From NCBI GenBank assembly GCA_002102555.1, contig MCFL01000087.1:1-64000 (forward strand): a stretch of DNA of 64,000 nt, written 5' to 3'. Each line of letters starts with the position of its first letter. Position 1 is the stretch's first letter. Both the position numbers and the translations under genes were made by a program. The notes under the pieces were generated by a model that saw only the letters and a list, made by a program, of their open reading frames with translations, did no database searches and was not told where the DNA came from. Positions 9,797 through 22,045 of this stretch are shown here, in pieces. The stretch comes from Catenaria anguillulae PL171. Its lineage: Eukaryota > Blastocladiomycota > Blastocladiomycetes > Blastocladiales > Catenariaceae.

Positions 9797-12700
9797 AAGG
9801 ATTGGAAGGCACGCGCATCCACGGCCGAACGCGCTTCTGCACAACTTGCCGAAGACTTGGCACACGCCAAATCCGAGCTCGCCAGCGCCACTGCCCGCGT
9901 GGCTGCCGCCGAGGGCGAGCGCGACCAGCTCGTGTGCGCCATGGGCGCCAAATCGGACATGCATTGCGAAGAGCTTGCGCGGATCGAGGCACATGTGCGC
10001 GAGCTGCAGGCAGCCGTAGACCGTGAGCGTGGGCAAGGCGAGACTGTCAGGCGGGCCTTGGATGAGGCACTTGCGCAGGTGGCAGAGCTTCGCAGCCGCG
10101 AGCTGGACTTGGCCGACAAGTTGAAGGCCGCAGAGAAAGAGCGCGACGTTTGTTTGCAGGACAATCGGGATTTGGTCGAACAGATGAAGGAGTGGAAGGA
10201 CCGGGCAAAGGAGATGGCGGGCAAAGCGGCCGAGTTGGAAAAGGAGGTTGAAACACTCAGGGCTCAGGCAGAATTGCGGGCGGTGGACGATGCTGCTGCA
10301 GATGACAAGTCCATGGAATCTGAAGTGCATGAAGGTCCGTTTGAAATCCCCAAGTGGTGCCTTTTTTTTCTTCTCGCTTGACTAACTCTTGCCTTGATTT
10401 TGAACGCCCCCGACCAGACCCGTCGGCATTGACAACCCGCTCACTTCCTGCAACCCTGTCGTCGCCTATGGACCACCCGCTCGTGGCCAACCTTCACGAG
10501 GACCGCCAACGGCTCCAAGACGCACTCGCCGCTTCGAGAGCCACGGCCAACGCCCACGCATCCGCCTTGCAATCCCAGCTTGATGCTGCGCAAGAACGCG
10601 CCCAAGCCGCCGAAGAAAATGTGGCTTCTCTTGAACGCGAACTCGATTCCGCTCATACCCTCGTGCACCAACTTGAAAGTGAACTCGAAAAGCTCCATGA
10701 CGACCTCGACACCCTTCGTAATCAACTTCAAGACCAACAACAACAAGTTGCGCAGCCTCCGCCGCCGCCCATGCGGCGCAACTCTTCATCGACCTCGTCC
10801 ATTCCCGCATCCGAGCTCAACGATCTCATGCGCCAACTGCGTTCGGCTGAAACCGACAGGCAACACATGCAGGACCGCCTTTCCGTCGTGACGGGCCAAT
10901 CGGCCGCCGTCATGGAACGCCTCGAGCTTGTGACGCGCGAGCGCGACGATGCACGTGTGCACGCCACGGCGCTCAACACGACGGCCGAGGAGCTCCGCGC
11001 ACAACTGGAAGATGCGCTGGCAAAGGCCATGCAGAGCGACGAGTGGATGCAACAGGCAGAAGCAAGGGGCAGGGAGGTCAAGGAGGTCCGTCGCGAGTTG
11101 GACGAGGCGCTCGAACGGGTTGCCAGGTTGGAGAGGCAGTGTGCGGACGCGGCGGCCACCATGGCTGCGGCCAGGGACGCCGTTGCGGGCATGTACTCGG
11201 GCGACGACGGCGACGATGACCGGGCCAAGCAAAGAACCGCCGCCGAGCTGCGCGCAGAGTACGAGGAGGAAATGGCCCAGTTGCACGACGAGATCCGCAT
11301 GCTCAATGCAGAGCTCGACCAAGCGCTCGCACAGCGGGACGATGCCAAACGTGCCGCAGAACGTGCCGGAAACCGCGCACAGCGTGCAGAGCAGGAAAAG
11401 GTGGATCTGAACCGCGAGCTGGCCGCGGCACAGGCCGTGGTCCGCGAGGCAGAGCGCAATTTGGAACAGATTGAGCGCATGCATCAGATGGAGCGTGCGT
11501 TGGGCGAGACCGAGGAGCAGAGGGATGCCGCAGTGGAGAGGGCCGAGGAGTTGGCGGCAAGAGCCGATCAGCTCGAGGCCGACTTGTGTTCCGTGTCGGG
11601 CCGGGTCGCGGATTTGACGGCCGAAAATGGGCAGCTGACCGTGGATTGTGAGCAGATGCGCAAGCAAGTGACCGAGATCAGTCAGGACTTTGCCCTGGCG
11701 CGGGACGAATTGGAGCACTTGCGCGACGTCAAGCTGCGGTTGGACGAGGTGGAGGAGCAGCTCAAGGGCGCCACACAAGAGTTGGAGGATACCAAGGCAA
11801 ATCTCGAGACGGCGGTCCGTGAAAAGTTGCTCGCGCAAGCGCAAGTTACCGAGGCGCAGAATCAGGCGGCGTTGGCTACGCGCCGCGCCCGAACCGCATC
11901 GTCGTCACAAAGCAACTTGATTGGTCCCGCCAGTCCCGCTCGTGGCGGTGGCAGCGGCTCAGGCAGCGTCAGTTTCAATTCGGCCAGCATGACGGCCTTG
12001 ATTGCCGAGCGCGACACTCAGCTCAAGCAGTTACAAGCTCAATACGAGGAGGTCGTGTCACAGTTCCGGTCGGTTGCGGCCAAGTCGGCGGCCATGAAGC
12101 GCGCAGTGTCCAGCAAGATGCAGCAGCTCGAAGACCGAGAGCGCGAGGCACACGCCTCACAGCTGCAGTTTGTGGCGCTAGAAAAGGCCTACTTGGACAA
12201 GATTGAAGGGTTGCATCAGACAATCGCGCAGTTGCGCAACGCTGGTGGATTGACCTCTGGGCGTGACGCAGTGGGTGGGATGGTCGGCAGCGGCGACATT
12301 TCCGAGATGGGCTATGCCTCAACGATTGAGGACGGCGCAGGTGGGATTCGATTGGCGCCCATGGCGCGCGAGATTGAGCGGCTGCGGGACCAATTGCACG
12401 AGCGGGATTTGGCCCTCATGGAGCGTGAGTCGTCATTGGAAAAGATGCGCACCGAGTTGGTGTGCATGCAGCACGAGGTTGATCGGTTGCGTCGTGAGCG
12501 CGATATGTGGCAGCAGTCAACGACGGCGCCGCCACCACAATCCGCAATGACCGCGACGGCCGCCTCGCCGCGCCGTGGAAGCACGTCGATTGGAAGCACA
12601 TCCATGCGGAGCACAACAAGCAAGCGCGGATCCACCCCAGCTCCGGCCGTATCGGACGAGTCGCTGCGGCAAATGGCGCAAGCATTGACCGAGCTCAAGC

Positions 12701-13446
12701 GTGAGTACACGCAGCGCGTGGCTGAACGTGACGAGTTGGAGGCCAAGATATCCAAGGAGCGCAAGTACTTTGCCAAATTGCAAGCCGAGGCCAACTCCGA
12801 TCGAGCACGGTTGCAGGCAAAGATTTCCGAACTCTTAACGTCGCCCCCGTCCTCTGCCGGAGGAGCCACTCACGCCGCTGGCGGAGAGACTGCCTTGTCC
12901 GCCAACACGACTGTTGTGGGCCCGGGTGCATCGGGCCTCGAAGCAAGAGTCAATAAATACCGCGCAAAGTACGTGCGAGAGGCCATGATGCGTGCAGCCT
13001 TGATTCAGCAAAAGGCATATCTGACGTCAGTTTTGCGCACTTACAAACAAAGGTATGATTGACAGTTTTGCTGACGTTCCGTTCAAACATTTGAATCACT
13101 CACATCTAATTTCGTCTGTTGCTTTCACAGCGAAGAAACGTCTTGGCGACTCATTCAAGATCTCGGTATCCCGCGACCATCGCACCGACCTGGGCTCATG
13201 GCCAGCGGCGATCCTCGGTCTGCTCTGCGCACGGCCATCTTTGCCGTTCGCGCAACCATCCGGATACGAAATCTGCACACTTTTTCGGCAAAGGCTGTCG
13301 CTGCCGCTGTATCACGACCAGCGTCGGGTCTAGGAACGCCGGGAACGGCTTCGCGACCGACTTCATTCACGTCGGCATTGACGACCGGTGAAAGGAGTGG
13401 ATCGGCGGGCGCTCTGGCTGCATTGGTTGGGGGTGGAAGGAGGTGA
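8558..13446 (+). CDS. Pericentrin-like coiled-coil protein with C-terminal PACT domain
   Basis: The model is join(8558..10334, 10418..13052, 13131..13446), 1,575 residues. The first 260 residues are Ser/Pro/His-rich. Long heptad-rich coiled coil then runs to about residue 1430, broken by a run of about 15 Gln near residue 400 and by Ser/Gly linkers. The last two exons encode a PACT-type module: KYVREAMMRAALIQQKAYL, then SWRLIQDLGI and a second helix pair, SALRTAIFAVRATIRIRNL. PACT domains anchor pericentrin/AKAP450 (animals) and Pcp1/Spc110-class proteins (fungi) to centrosomes or spindle pole bodies by binding calmodulin and core proteins. Introns GTCCGT...CCAG and GTATGA...CACAG are phase-consistent and the third exon is needed to complete PACT. 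The PACT call rests on pattern and position, not on a search. Confidence 0.78.
9752..9796 (+). repeat. CAG repeat coding polyglutamine
   Basis: About 14 CAG codons and one CAA encode a glutamine run inside the coiled-coil protein. Nearly pure CAG suggests recent length instability. Confidence 0.9.
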
Positions 13447-14408
13447 GAACACAGGGGGGGGATGTGTCTTGTTTTCAATATGCTTGTTTCGATTCCCGCT
13501 TCTCATGTACTCTTGGCGCAAGGGCTTGGGCTAGCTAACCTTGTCGATAGCGTGAATGTTTTTGCCAAACAAATCTATTCGGAAGCCCTGGGCAGATGCC
13601 ATAGCGTAACGGGATGACAGCTAGCTGAAGACGGCCGGCAACATGAAGCATATTGCAGGGTGAATCATCAACAGTCGCAAGTGTGGCGTCGTGAATGCTT
13701 CACAGGTATTTGATCGATATCGTGTTTCGTTGTCGGCCGGGCCAAGCCGCCGTTTCTGTTTCAGCCGACTGGTTCCCGTGATCCGTGTTTGCTGACGGCA
13801 GCGATTGTTGGCGGCACGCATTATGCATCCACTGTGAATACTGTGAATACGAATTGGCCGACAATTGCAAGCGCCCCATGCGGCCTGATATCGATGCGCA
13901 GCCGCCGTTTGGCCTGTCGTCTGTCCATGCCGGCCTCTCCCTCTAGAACTTGCCATATGCCCGAATGCCATCCTGGATCTCATGTACTATCGGCTTTTCG
14001 CTCTGGCAGGCAAAGCACCCGCATTGGAACCGAAATCGCCGAACCTGCATCCCGCCATTGACCGTCCCCGTCCCAGACTCGAGTTGCATGCGGTTTGGCA
14101 CCGATCTGTTCTCAAGACAAGTCGACTCCAATATTCACTGGTGCTTTTGTGCCGTACCATCCTCAGGATCGGGGTCACGTGTACGCATTCGTCGCCGTCG
14201 TCATGGTTCGCCCGCAACGGCCAATGCCAATGCGCTCGCCCGCCCATGTCAGTCACCTCAAGATGCCCTGTGTGACCGGTATCGGAGTCCAAGCCGCCCC
14301 ACTTCCGGGTCCGGAGGTCATGAATGATACAGTGGGCCACAGCGGCGGCCACCTTGTCTCGCGTCGCCGTTATCGTCCGGCATTTCATGTTTTGCTGTCA
14401 CTGTTTAC
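13447..14408. other. Intergenic region
   Basis: Lies between the PACT gene and the next + strand gene. Several short open frames are present but none has recognisable content. A run of eight G occurs just after 13450. Nothing else is seen. Confidence 0.5.
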
Positions 14409-16740
14409 ATGGTCGCGCTGGTCCTACTCGTGCACCCTCTGGCCATTGCAAAGTGCTCTGCATTGTCGACAGTGAATCCTCGGCAAGACGTGCACAGTGA
14501 CCGTGACACACAACACACTGCTACGGTTACTGCGCCACGATCCGACCCTCCTCCACCACAGCCGCCATCTCCTTCTTCTTCTTCTTCAAGTCCATCACCT
14601 GCAAGCCATCTCGCCAAGCGCCTCATTTGGTTCTGGCCGCCATTCCCACGCTTCCGAGACGAAGATGGAGATCCTGTCATCGTCATTCGGCGGCCAACTC
14701 CGATTTCAACCACACCCAATCGTAGAAACCGCTCAGGCACAGCACGCACCACCAAAAGCTCATCTCGCACATCACGCCGCTTTATCAATGGCAGCCCAAC
14801 GAGCACGCGCCGGGTTGGTGAGCCAACCGAGACCGAGACGGAGCGGTTTGGTGACCCACTCGAGCCGACCGAAACGTCAACAAGCATCGCTGCGCGCCAA
14901 CGGGAGCGGGCCTTGCTGCCGCCCGTCGACCCCATGGACCCTGTAGACCCTGCGGATCCGGGCGTTGGCGGCCAAGACCCATCCATTGCCATCACGGAAT
15001 CGACAGCAAACGCTCGAGTAACTGCGAATCTCATTGCACCCAATCGTCCTCGGCCAACACCCACTGACCCTGGTACGGCGAATTTACTTTGCGCTGGATG
15101 TGATACCATTCATGTGCTCACATCCACGGTTGCTCACATGTTTCCGAACAGCCCGCCGCAGTCGCGCTCCGCTGGAACGACTGGAGCCTGTTCTTCCACC
15201 AACCATCATCCCGCAACCAACCATTCCCTCTGCTTCCGTTCCATCGCTCGTCACGGTCACACCAACGTTTATCGGTGTCCCAATCGGCCCACCTCCGCAA
15301 ATCCCAGGCACACGCTCGACCACGGGTTCAAATGGGGTGGGGCCTGCGCCATCGTCTTCCCCACCACTTCCTACGCCACCAGAGCCGACATTCCAGCCCA
15401 ATACTTGCGGCAATGGTCGATGCGACGTTGGAGAGTTTTGCTCGGCCTGCCCGAGCGATTGCAGCTTCCAACAGATGGTGCATCGACCAGAATCTATCGA
15501 GAAGGTATCAGCGCGCATCTTTCGCATTGGATCAGGCGAAGGCTTTGTGTTTGGGCTCACGCGCAACGGGCCTGGGTATTTCGGGTGGTCATGGGAAGAC
15601 CTCGGCAATTATGCACACAGGCAAAAGGGTTCTTCTGGTTGGCAAGGCCCCGAGGCTCGACAAGGCGTGCTTGTTCCGTGTTGGGCACCACACATTCACC
15701 AGTTTGCGTCTCGGTCACCGCCACCCCTGGGCTCCAACTCGACAGCCACAAACTCGACTCGCGCACCCACGACCGTTGTCCTCGCTGTGGTGAGCGCCGG
15801 ATTGACCAGTCAAGAGCCGAGTCCACTGCGAATCTTTGTTGACCACCTGGCAACGGCCATCTCACCTACCGCGCGCGCACTCGTCTTTTTGGACTTGCAC
15901 AACCTTCTCTCTGCCGATGCGCACCGGTACCGTGCCACCATCCGTTACGCCGTCAACGCGGGGCACACCATCGGCATCCGCTTGACAGCTGGCGCGCCCC
16001 CCTCACTCGCTCAACTCACCACTGCCCTATGTGTGTATGCCCACTTGCCCGAGTGGCTCACCGCATCAGACCCTTCCCATGACACCCTGCACGATTTGCA
16101 CGCTCCGCTTTGCCGGCATCCTCCCGAGCACATTCGACCATCGACGCAAAGCGGGTGGTCGCCCATTTTGCACTTGACGCTTCCCTTACCTGCCCTATTC
16201 CCAGGGCTTCCTGAAGAGTTCACGGCGGCGCTTGTTGCTTTGGGTCCTCAGCGTGTCCGACTCGTTCACCCAAGCTTTTTTGTTCAAGAGGAAGTTGCGC
16301 ACCAAAGCATGGCGGATCCCAAGCTTTCGGTCGCGAAAATGGTGCAAGACCTGTTCAATCTCCATGTTGGCATCCCCGGCTGGATCATTGGCCTTGACTT
16401 GCGTGCAGGCGACAAGTTTCTGCAATATTGGGATCTGACCAAGACCGCGCTCGACACAATCAAGGCGAATGCCGAGGTGGTAAGTGACCCCGTGAGTGCC
16501 ATTGTCGGGGGTTCGGCAGCTGGCTTTCCTGTTGGATCCAATGCAACTCTTGCGGTGACCCCAGGCGGGAACAGCAGCAGTCCGCTTGGTTTTCCGTCCG
16601 GTGCATTGGCAGACACGGGTCCATCGCTCGAAAATGCAGCGCGCGCCATTGCCGAGAGATTGCCGAGAGCTATTCAGTCGGTCAACTGGCAGTTGGATAG
16701 CGGGTCGGCGTTCCTGGTTCAGGAAGCTGGTGAGGCTTGA
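14409..16740 (+). CDS. Secreted degenerate NodB/polysaccharide-deacetylase-like protein, copy 1
   Basis: The model is join(14409..15072, 15152..16740), 750 residues. A short hydrophobic N-terminus (MVALVLLVHPLAIAKCSA) looks like a signal peptide. A Ser/Pro/Thr-rich region of 290 residues follows, then a six-Cys motif CGNGRCDVGEFCSACPSDC from Cys307. From about residue 425 the strand-helix pattern resembles a NodB deacetylase, including GHTIGIRLTAGAPPSLAQL, which lines up with the usual GH-x-IG-x-HT-x2-HP-x-L segment, but the metal-binding His pair and the TFDDGP motif are absent. A conserved IPGWIIGLD and a Gly/Ser-rich tail follow. The intron (GTACGG...AACAG, phase 1) sits where the intron of the inverted paralogue at 19748-22045 lies. 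Probably a cell-surface binding protein rather than an enzyme; this is inference. Confidence 0.68.
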
Positions 16741-17035
16741 TGTCGTTGGCAGCGGATCAGTTTTTTCTTGCAATGTATACCCTTCCCCTTGACTGTCGTG
16801 GTTTTGACACAAAATTCCCCATGTCCCTTTGCTTGTCGAATGTGTCCTCTCTCACCTATCGTTCGTATGCGTGTGTACGTGCCCGTTATTCATCTTCCGT
16901 CCGTTGTTCTAGCATACATATAGAAGCGTCCTTTCGCTGGCCGTGTAAATACGCTTCTCACTCGAAAGCCGACGCGTCATCTGCTTTGTCGACAGTCCGC
17001 TCGCCGACAGCGTCGCCATTTTTGTTTAGAGACTC

Positions 17036-19499
17036 ATGTTGAAGGCCATAGACAATACCACAAAGACACTCCTCGCATTACGGCCCCTAGCCTCAAACAT
17101 GCTCTCCTCCGCCCTCAGTGACGCTCAAGGCAAGCGGCGATCATCTACAATTGCAGTCAATGCCAATCCCACCATTACCAAGCTTGAGTTCCAGCAAGCA
17201 GCAGAGGCATTTTCCGGATTGCCGGACCAATGGATTTCGGATAGTAAATGTGGGGCCAGTTCGACAACAGCCCGCAAAGACACAACGGCCACGGCAATGC
17301 AGCAGGATGCGGACAAGTTGACTGCCGAGTTTGTCAACAAAGTCAAGGTTTGCTTGGGTCTCGTTCTGCCCGCCCGTACAAGCTGCCATCCTGCCCGCTT
17401 CGCTCACAGCCCGAATCGCACCACATACATAGTACCAGCTCAAGGACCGCCCTGCACTCTTCAAACGCTTCATCACGTACATTTCCCAAGCACGCGCAAA
17501 AGAAACAAGCAACGACAAAATGCTCGCACACACGGAAAAGATGCTTGCTGCCTACCCGCAATCTGTTGCCGCCTTTCGCAGGTTCCTCAACGACATGCAG
17601 GCCATTTACTTTGGGCACGTTGGAATGAATCAGTATGCGCAAAAAGTGTCGACTATTGATATGGCGCGACGTGAGGCATGGAACAAGCTGTTGGATAAAG
17701 TGGCGAATCATTTCGCTGGGCAGCAGGAGCAATATCGTGAGTTCTGTGAGCGTTTGCTTGGCTACGGATCCAATGTGAAAGCAGTACGTCATTCTCGCAG
17801 CTTTCACAGTATTCTTTCTGGCTGTACTTGACTGAGAGCGGTTGTTTGCAGATTGAAGCGCGCTGCAAGCCATGCTTTGAGGGCGCTCCTCACCTCTTTC
17901 AAGAGCTGTCGCAACTGCTTCGCAAAGACATTCAGTGGCTTCACCTGTTGAATCCGGCAACGTCGTTTGCACGTAAACTTGCCGTATGAACTGTCTCGGT
18001 TTACTCATTGCGGTGGGCGAGCAACTGACTGACTCCTATCATGGGAACTCTGTTTTCTTTTTCCCAGCAGCATTTTGGATCGAATTCCACTCAGTTCCTC
18101 GAGCTCATCACTGCCATGTCGAGTGGGGACGGCGTTGGGTCGCCGGATTCGCCTACCCGTGTCCAAAGCCTATTGAAGGACCGACCAGACTTGTACAATG
18201 AGTACATGAATGCCATCAAGTACCTTTCGTTTCGTAATGAATGAAGCGCAAGTGGAATTGGAACTGATTTGATTGTATCTCTCATGCAACCACACAGCTC
18301 TCCCAATTTCTTTCATCGGCAAGTTCCAGAGCGATCCGAGTCAACTTCCTCCTCCGCTGCCGCTGCCAATTCCAAGACCAAGTCTGCGTCAGCAAAACCA
18401 ACCAATGTGCCACTCTCCCGCGAGCAACTGTTGCTCCTGCATGAGATGCACACGGCCTTCTTGCAAGACGCTCGCAGCAAGGATCCGTCAGGCAAGTCGC
18501 CCTTGTCAGCGGGCCACAAGGCGACCATGCGTCAGTTCTGCGAGGTTATGCAAATCGAAGCCGACCTGCAGGTCCAAGCGTCCCACGCAAAAAAGCAAGT
18601 GTCTGCCAAACTCCAACAGCAACAGCAGTCAAAGTACCCTCAACCGGACCCATCGCTGTCGCCACTCTCGGCAACCCTCAAGCTGGCCGAAGAAGCCGCG
18701 AAAAACGACAAGCTGCCACTTCCGCGGTTCCCCGCGTTCGCATCCGACATCCATGACTCGCGCGCGAAATGTGGAGCCATGGCCAATCGGCACGCCCTTC
18801 TCCAGCAATTTCAACGTCTCGTGCGCCAAGAATTCAGCCACGCCAACGGACCCAACGCAAGGCTTGCCAGCATGGCAACCCAAGCAGACCCTGTGGTCGA
18901 GCCCACGGGCAAACGCCACTGCCCGCGCCCAGCGTCTACGGTGACCGTGCCGACCAAGCAGCCGTCCATTCTGTTTACGCTGCCGCCATCTGCATGGCGG
19001 TCGCCCGCGTCGCTCTTGTACGCATCAACGCGTACGTTCGGGTCGCCAATTCAGCCGCCCTTGCTCAAGACACAGTCGTTGAGGGTGCCTTTGCGCGAAT
19101 TGGCGGGACGTGGGTATTGCAATCTTGAGATGAATTTGAAGGCCTTGTTTGCCACGGATGGCGAGGTGGACAGTGCAATGCGTTGGTATGCTTTCGCCTG
19201 CAGTTTCCAGCGGGTCGCCAGCGTGGGCAAAGTTAACGGCTGCTGACTGCGAGTGAGTCGACATGTCATGCAGGATTCGTGAGCGGCAAGCGGCACCAGC
19301 TCCAACCCCTCAGTCAGAATCGACAGAGGCAACAACTGCAACAACTGAAAAGGAGGCCGATCGCAGGGTCATCGCTGTCGAAGCCAGCGAGGTGGTTGCT
19401 GCAACTGAGACATCTCGGCCGCGAACAGCGTCCAGCAACGACGGCAAGTCCACGGTCAATGGAGATGTGGGGTCGTCCAATGTTGGCCTGGGTGCTTGA
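17036..19499 (+). CDS. PAH-repeat protein (Sin3-like paired amphipathic helices)
   Basis: The model is join(17036..17347, 17439..17783, 17852..17983, 18068..18233, 18330..19185, 19274..19499), 678 residues. Three segments look like PAH domains: AEFVNKVK-LKDRPALFKRF with a second helix pair AYPQSVAAFRRFLND; then WNKLLDKVANHFAGQQEQY with PHLFQELSQLLRKD; then QFLELITAMSS with VQSLLKDRPDLYNEYMNAI. In Sin3 such domains bind repressor peptides and scaffold histone deacetylases in the nucleus. The remaining 400 residues are Ser/Gln/Ala-rich; I do not see the Sin3 histone-deacetylase-interaction region, so this is shorter than Sin3 (about 1,200-1,500 residues). Intron 4 is the least certain: its acceptor could be after 18323 or 18329, and without it the frame stops at 18244. 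The gene sits between the two NodB-like paralogues. Confidence 0.62.
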
Positions 19500-19747
19500 A
19501 TTGATGTATGTAGCCAAACTCGTCAAACATGGGACAACTCCACCTCCCCTCAATCGCTAGTTCTGTTCTTGAAACCCTGAACCAACATCTTATCCCGCAC
19601 AGCATTCCCGACCCTCAATATACCCACCCTTTGTGCGTTATAGACTGACATGAAGGCACCGGTCAACAGTGGTTGCGTGAGGGTATTGTATGTACTTGCA
19701 GTCTCAAGTCGTCTACATACTTGTAATGCACACAGGCAAGCCCCAAC

Positions 19748-22045
19748 CTACCGCACAAACAAAAACTCGTCCCGATCCTCATGTCCATCCTCCAACCCGA
19801 CCGCCCAAGCACTCTTGTCCTCCACGCCCACAACCGGTTCACGCTTGGCCTCGCCCCTCAACGTATCCACCACGTCTCTCGCCCTGCCTACACTCGCCCC
19901 GACCCGGTCCTGGTCGCACCCCTTGATCCCGCCCTCGACAATCCGCACGCCAACGCGCTCCCTCAACACCTTGACAATAGGCTCAATCAACTTGATCTCG
20001 TTCAAAGTGTTTGCCTCAATGCTCACCATCCAACCGGGCAATCCAGTGTGTCCCTTGAGCTGGTCCAGATGGTACTCGACCACGTCCATGGCGGCCGCCA
20101 AGTCGGGAATGAGCAAGTGCGCCAGCATGGACTCGTGCACGGGAAATGTAGGCACGACCAGTGTGGTGTTGAGCAAAATGAGGGCGCGGGTGGTTGACAG
20201 AGGGAGCGATGGGTAGGTGAGGTACATGGGCGAAGCAATATGCAAGCCCGTGGGTGCCCACGACGGGTACATGGTCGAGGCGGGCGCCGGTGGAACGTCC
20301 AGCACGCCCAGTGCCGAGTCGGAATCGGCAAGGTCCAGCCAGTTGGGCAGCCGGGAATACACGTCGTGCATGAGTGTCAGTGTGGCAACGGAAATGGGCG
20401 CCTCGGTCGCCAACAATCCGAGTGAGTGGCCCTTGCGCAGTGCATGCTTGACAGCCCGCCTCACACCCGCCAGATCGCCATCGGGTCCGATCCCATGACC
20501 CATCATGCGATGCGGGTTCAAAAACACGGTTGCCGCCACGCCCACCTCGCTCAGGGCATCGATCGCCTTGACTGTCCAGACGGGATGTGGATGCACATCG
20601 CCCATGACCACGACTGCCGCCGTCTGCTGCTGCTGCCCGTTCCTACCGGCCGGCCGCTGGCACGTCTGCCAAATGTGAGGTGCATCACACGCAATCACCT
20701 TGGACTCTGTTCCCTGGACAATGCGCTGGACGCGTTGTAGAGTGTCCGAGGCTTGCTGAGATCCGGCCGCCGCAGCGACCCGAAGCGGCTCGAGGGCGCG
20801 TTTGTATGTCGTCAGATGGCGGAGCGGGAGTAGCACGGGGCGTGCAAACGAACAGTCTTGCGGGCAGGTGGCGCACTTGTCGGTTGCGTCGCAAACGTTG
20901 TTTCCGCAGGTCGAGGGAGTGCTGGGCGTGAGAGATATAGATGGCTGAGCACTTGGAGGAGAGGATGGTAATGACGGATTGGTCGGGGTGGGAGGAAAGG
21001 CTACGGATGCAGAGGGCATTGGCGGATCGGATGGTGCAATCTGGTTTAATGGCGCCCGTAAACTCGCCAATGGCGGTGTTCCTCCGCCTCCCGATTGTGA
21101 TCCCTCTGTCGTTGTGGCCCTTGGTGGAACGACGGCAACGCCCAAGAATGGCGGGGTGGCGGTGGCAAGTGCGGGAATGTGCACCGTGTCGTTGAGCGGC
21201 AGCGGATCGGGGTCAATCATGATTGGTGCAAGAAAAATGCCAAATGGGGGAGCTGGCTCATCGCTACCGCCGTTTCCGCCATCAGCGGGAGGGTCTGGGG
21301 AGGGTGTTGGGTCCGGTTCAGGGTCAGCAATGGGATTCAAAGGTGGAGGCAGACCTGGACGTTCGATTGGGCCGATACGAAGGCGCGGAGCTAGCCAACA
21401 AAGTCACATTAGGCAGTCAAGGAGAAATGCTGGGAGCTGGAATGTAATGTCTGACAACGTACCAGGAGTAGCAGTCTCGGTCGAAGGTGCATCAGACGAC
21501 TGGCTTTCGGTTCCTGTTGCGTTTGCATTCATTGCATTCGTGCTTGTGTGTGTGGTCGGTGACGGAGTACTGCCGAAAGTGGTTGTGGTTGATACCATAC
21601 TGCTGGGGTTGGTGGCGTCTGGAGTCGGCACAGCGGACGAGTCCGCTGACCAACTGGTGTTGGTTGGCCGTGACATGCGCTTGGGTGCCCGCCGCTTTCC
21701 GGATCTGTTGCTGATTCTGGTCGAGTTTGGCGATCTGGAAGAGGCAAGCCAATTGACGGCCAGCCAAGACGGCCACCAAGGAGAAGCTGGTTGTTGGCTC
21801 GGACTGCTGTCTGGGGTGTTGGTTGCTCGGGATGATGTGGTGGAGAAAAGAGCCGTGCTGGCTTGAGTGGCGGCAGTGGATGCACTTGCGGCCGCCGCCG
21901 CCGCCGCGACGACCAGAGCTGCTGTTGTGCAAAAGACGAGCACGGCGGTCAGCCTCCGCCAGCAAGGAGGCGGGACAAGTGGAGCGCGAGGTGCGCTTCC
22001 TCTGCTATTGGGGATGAGCATTGTGCATGGTACGTCTATGTACAT
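19748..22045 (-). CDS. Membrane/secreted degenerate NodB-like protein, copy 2
   Basis: The model is complement(19748..21390, 21463..22045), 741 residues, paralogous to the + strand gene at 14409. A hydrophobic N-terminal segment (TAVLVFCTTAALVVAAAAAA) is a signal anchor or signal peptide; translation may start at 22045 or 22021. A Ser/Thr-rich stretch, a Pro-rich stretch and the six-Cys motif CGNNVCDATDKCATCPQDC (from Cys356) follow. The NodB-like part has AVVVMGDVHPHP where TFDDGP is expected and GHSLGLLATEAPISVATL where the His pair is expected, so the catalytic metal site appears lost. GLPGWMVSIEA matches IPGWIIGLD of copy 1. The intron (GTACGT...GCTAG) is phase 1 and follows a Pro-Gly as in copy 1. 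Confidence 0.68.

Noticed and set aside
9320-10330. 336-residue open frame on the minus strand
   Set aside because: Antisense to the coiled-coil gene; Leu runs come from the CAG repeat read backwards. The + strand frame has heptads and continues in phase through introns.
10786-11844. 352-residue open frame on the minus strand
   Set aside because: Shadow of the coiled-coil exon; high GC and regular codon bias leave the reverse frame open.
18041-18244. Gene ending at the TGA at 18242 rather than continuing
   Set aside because: The following open region (18,324-19,185) has gene-like sequence without its own well-placed start and can be joined in phase; kept as one gene with stated doubt.
14409-22045. 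Active chitin or polysaccharide deacetylases
   Set aside because: The metal-binding aspartate and histidine motifs are absent in both paralogues, so an active enzyme is unlikely.
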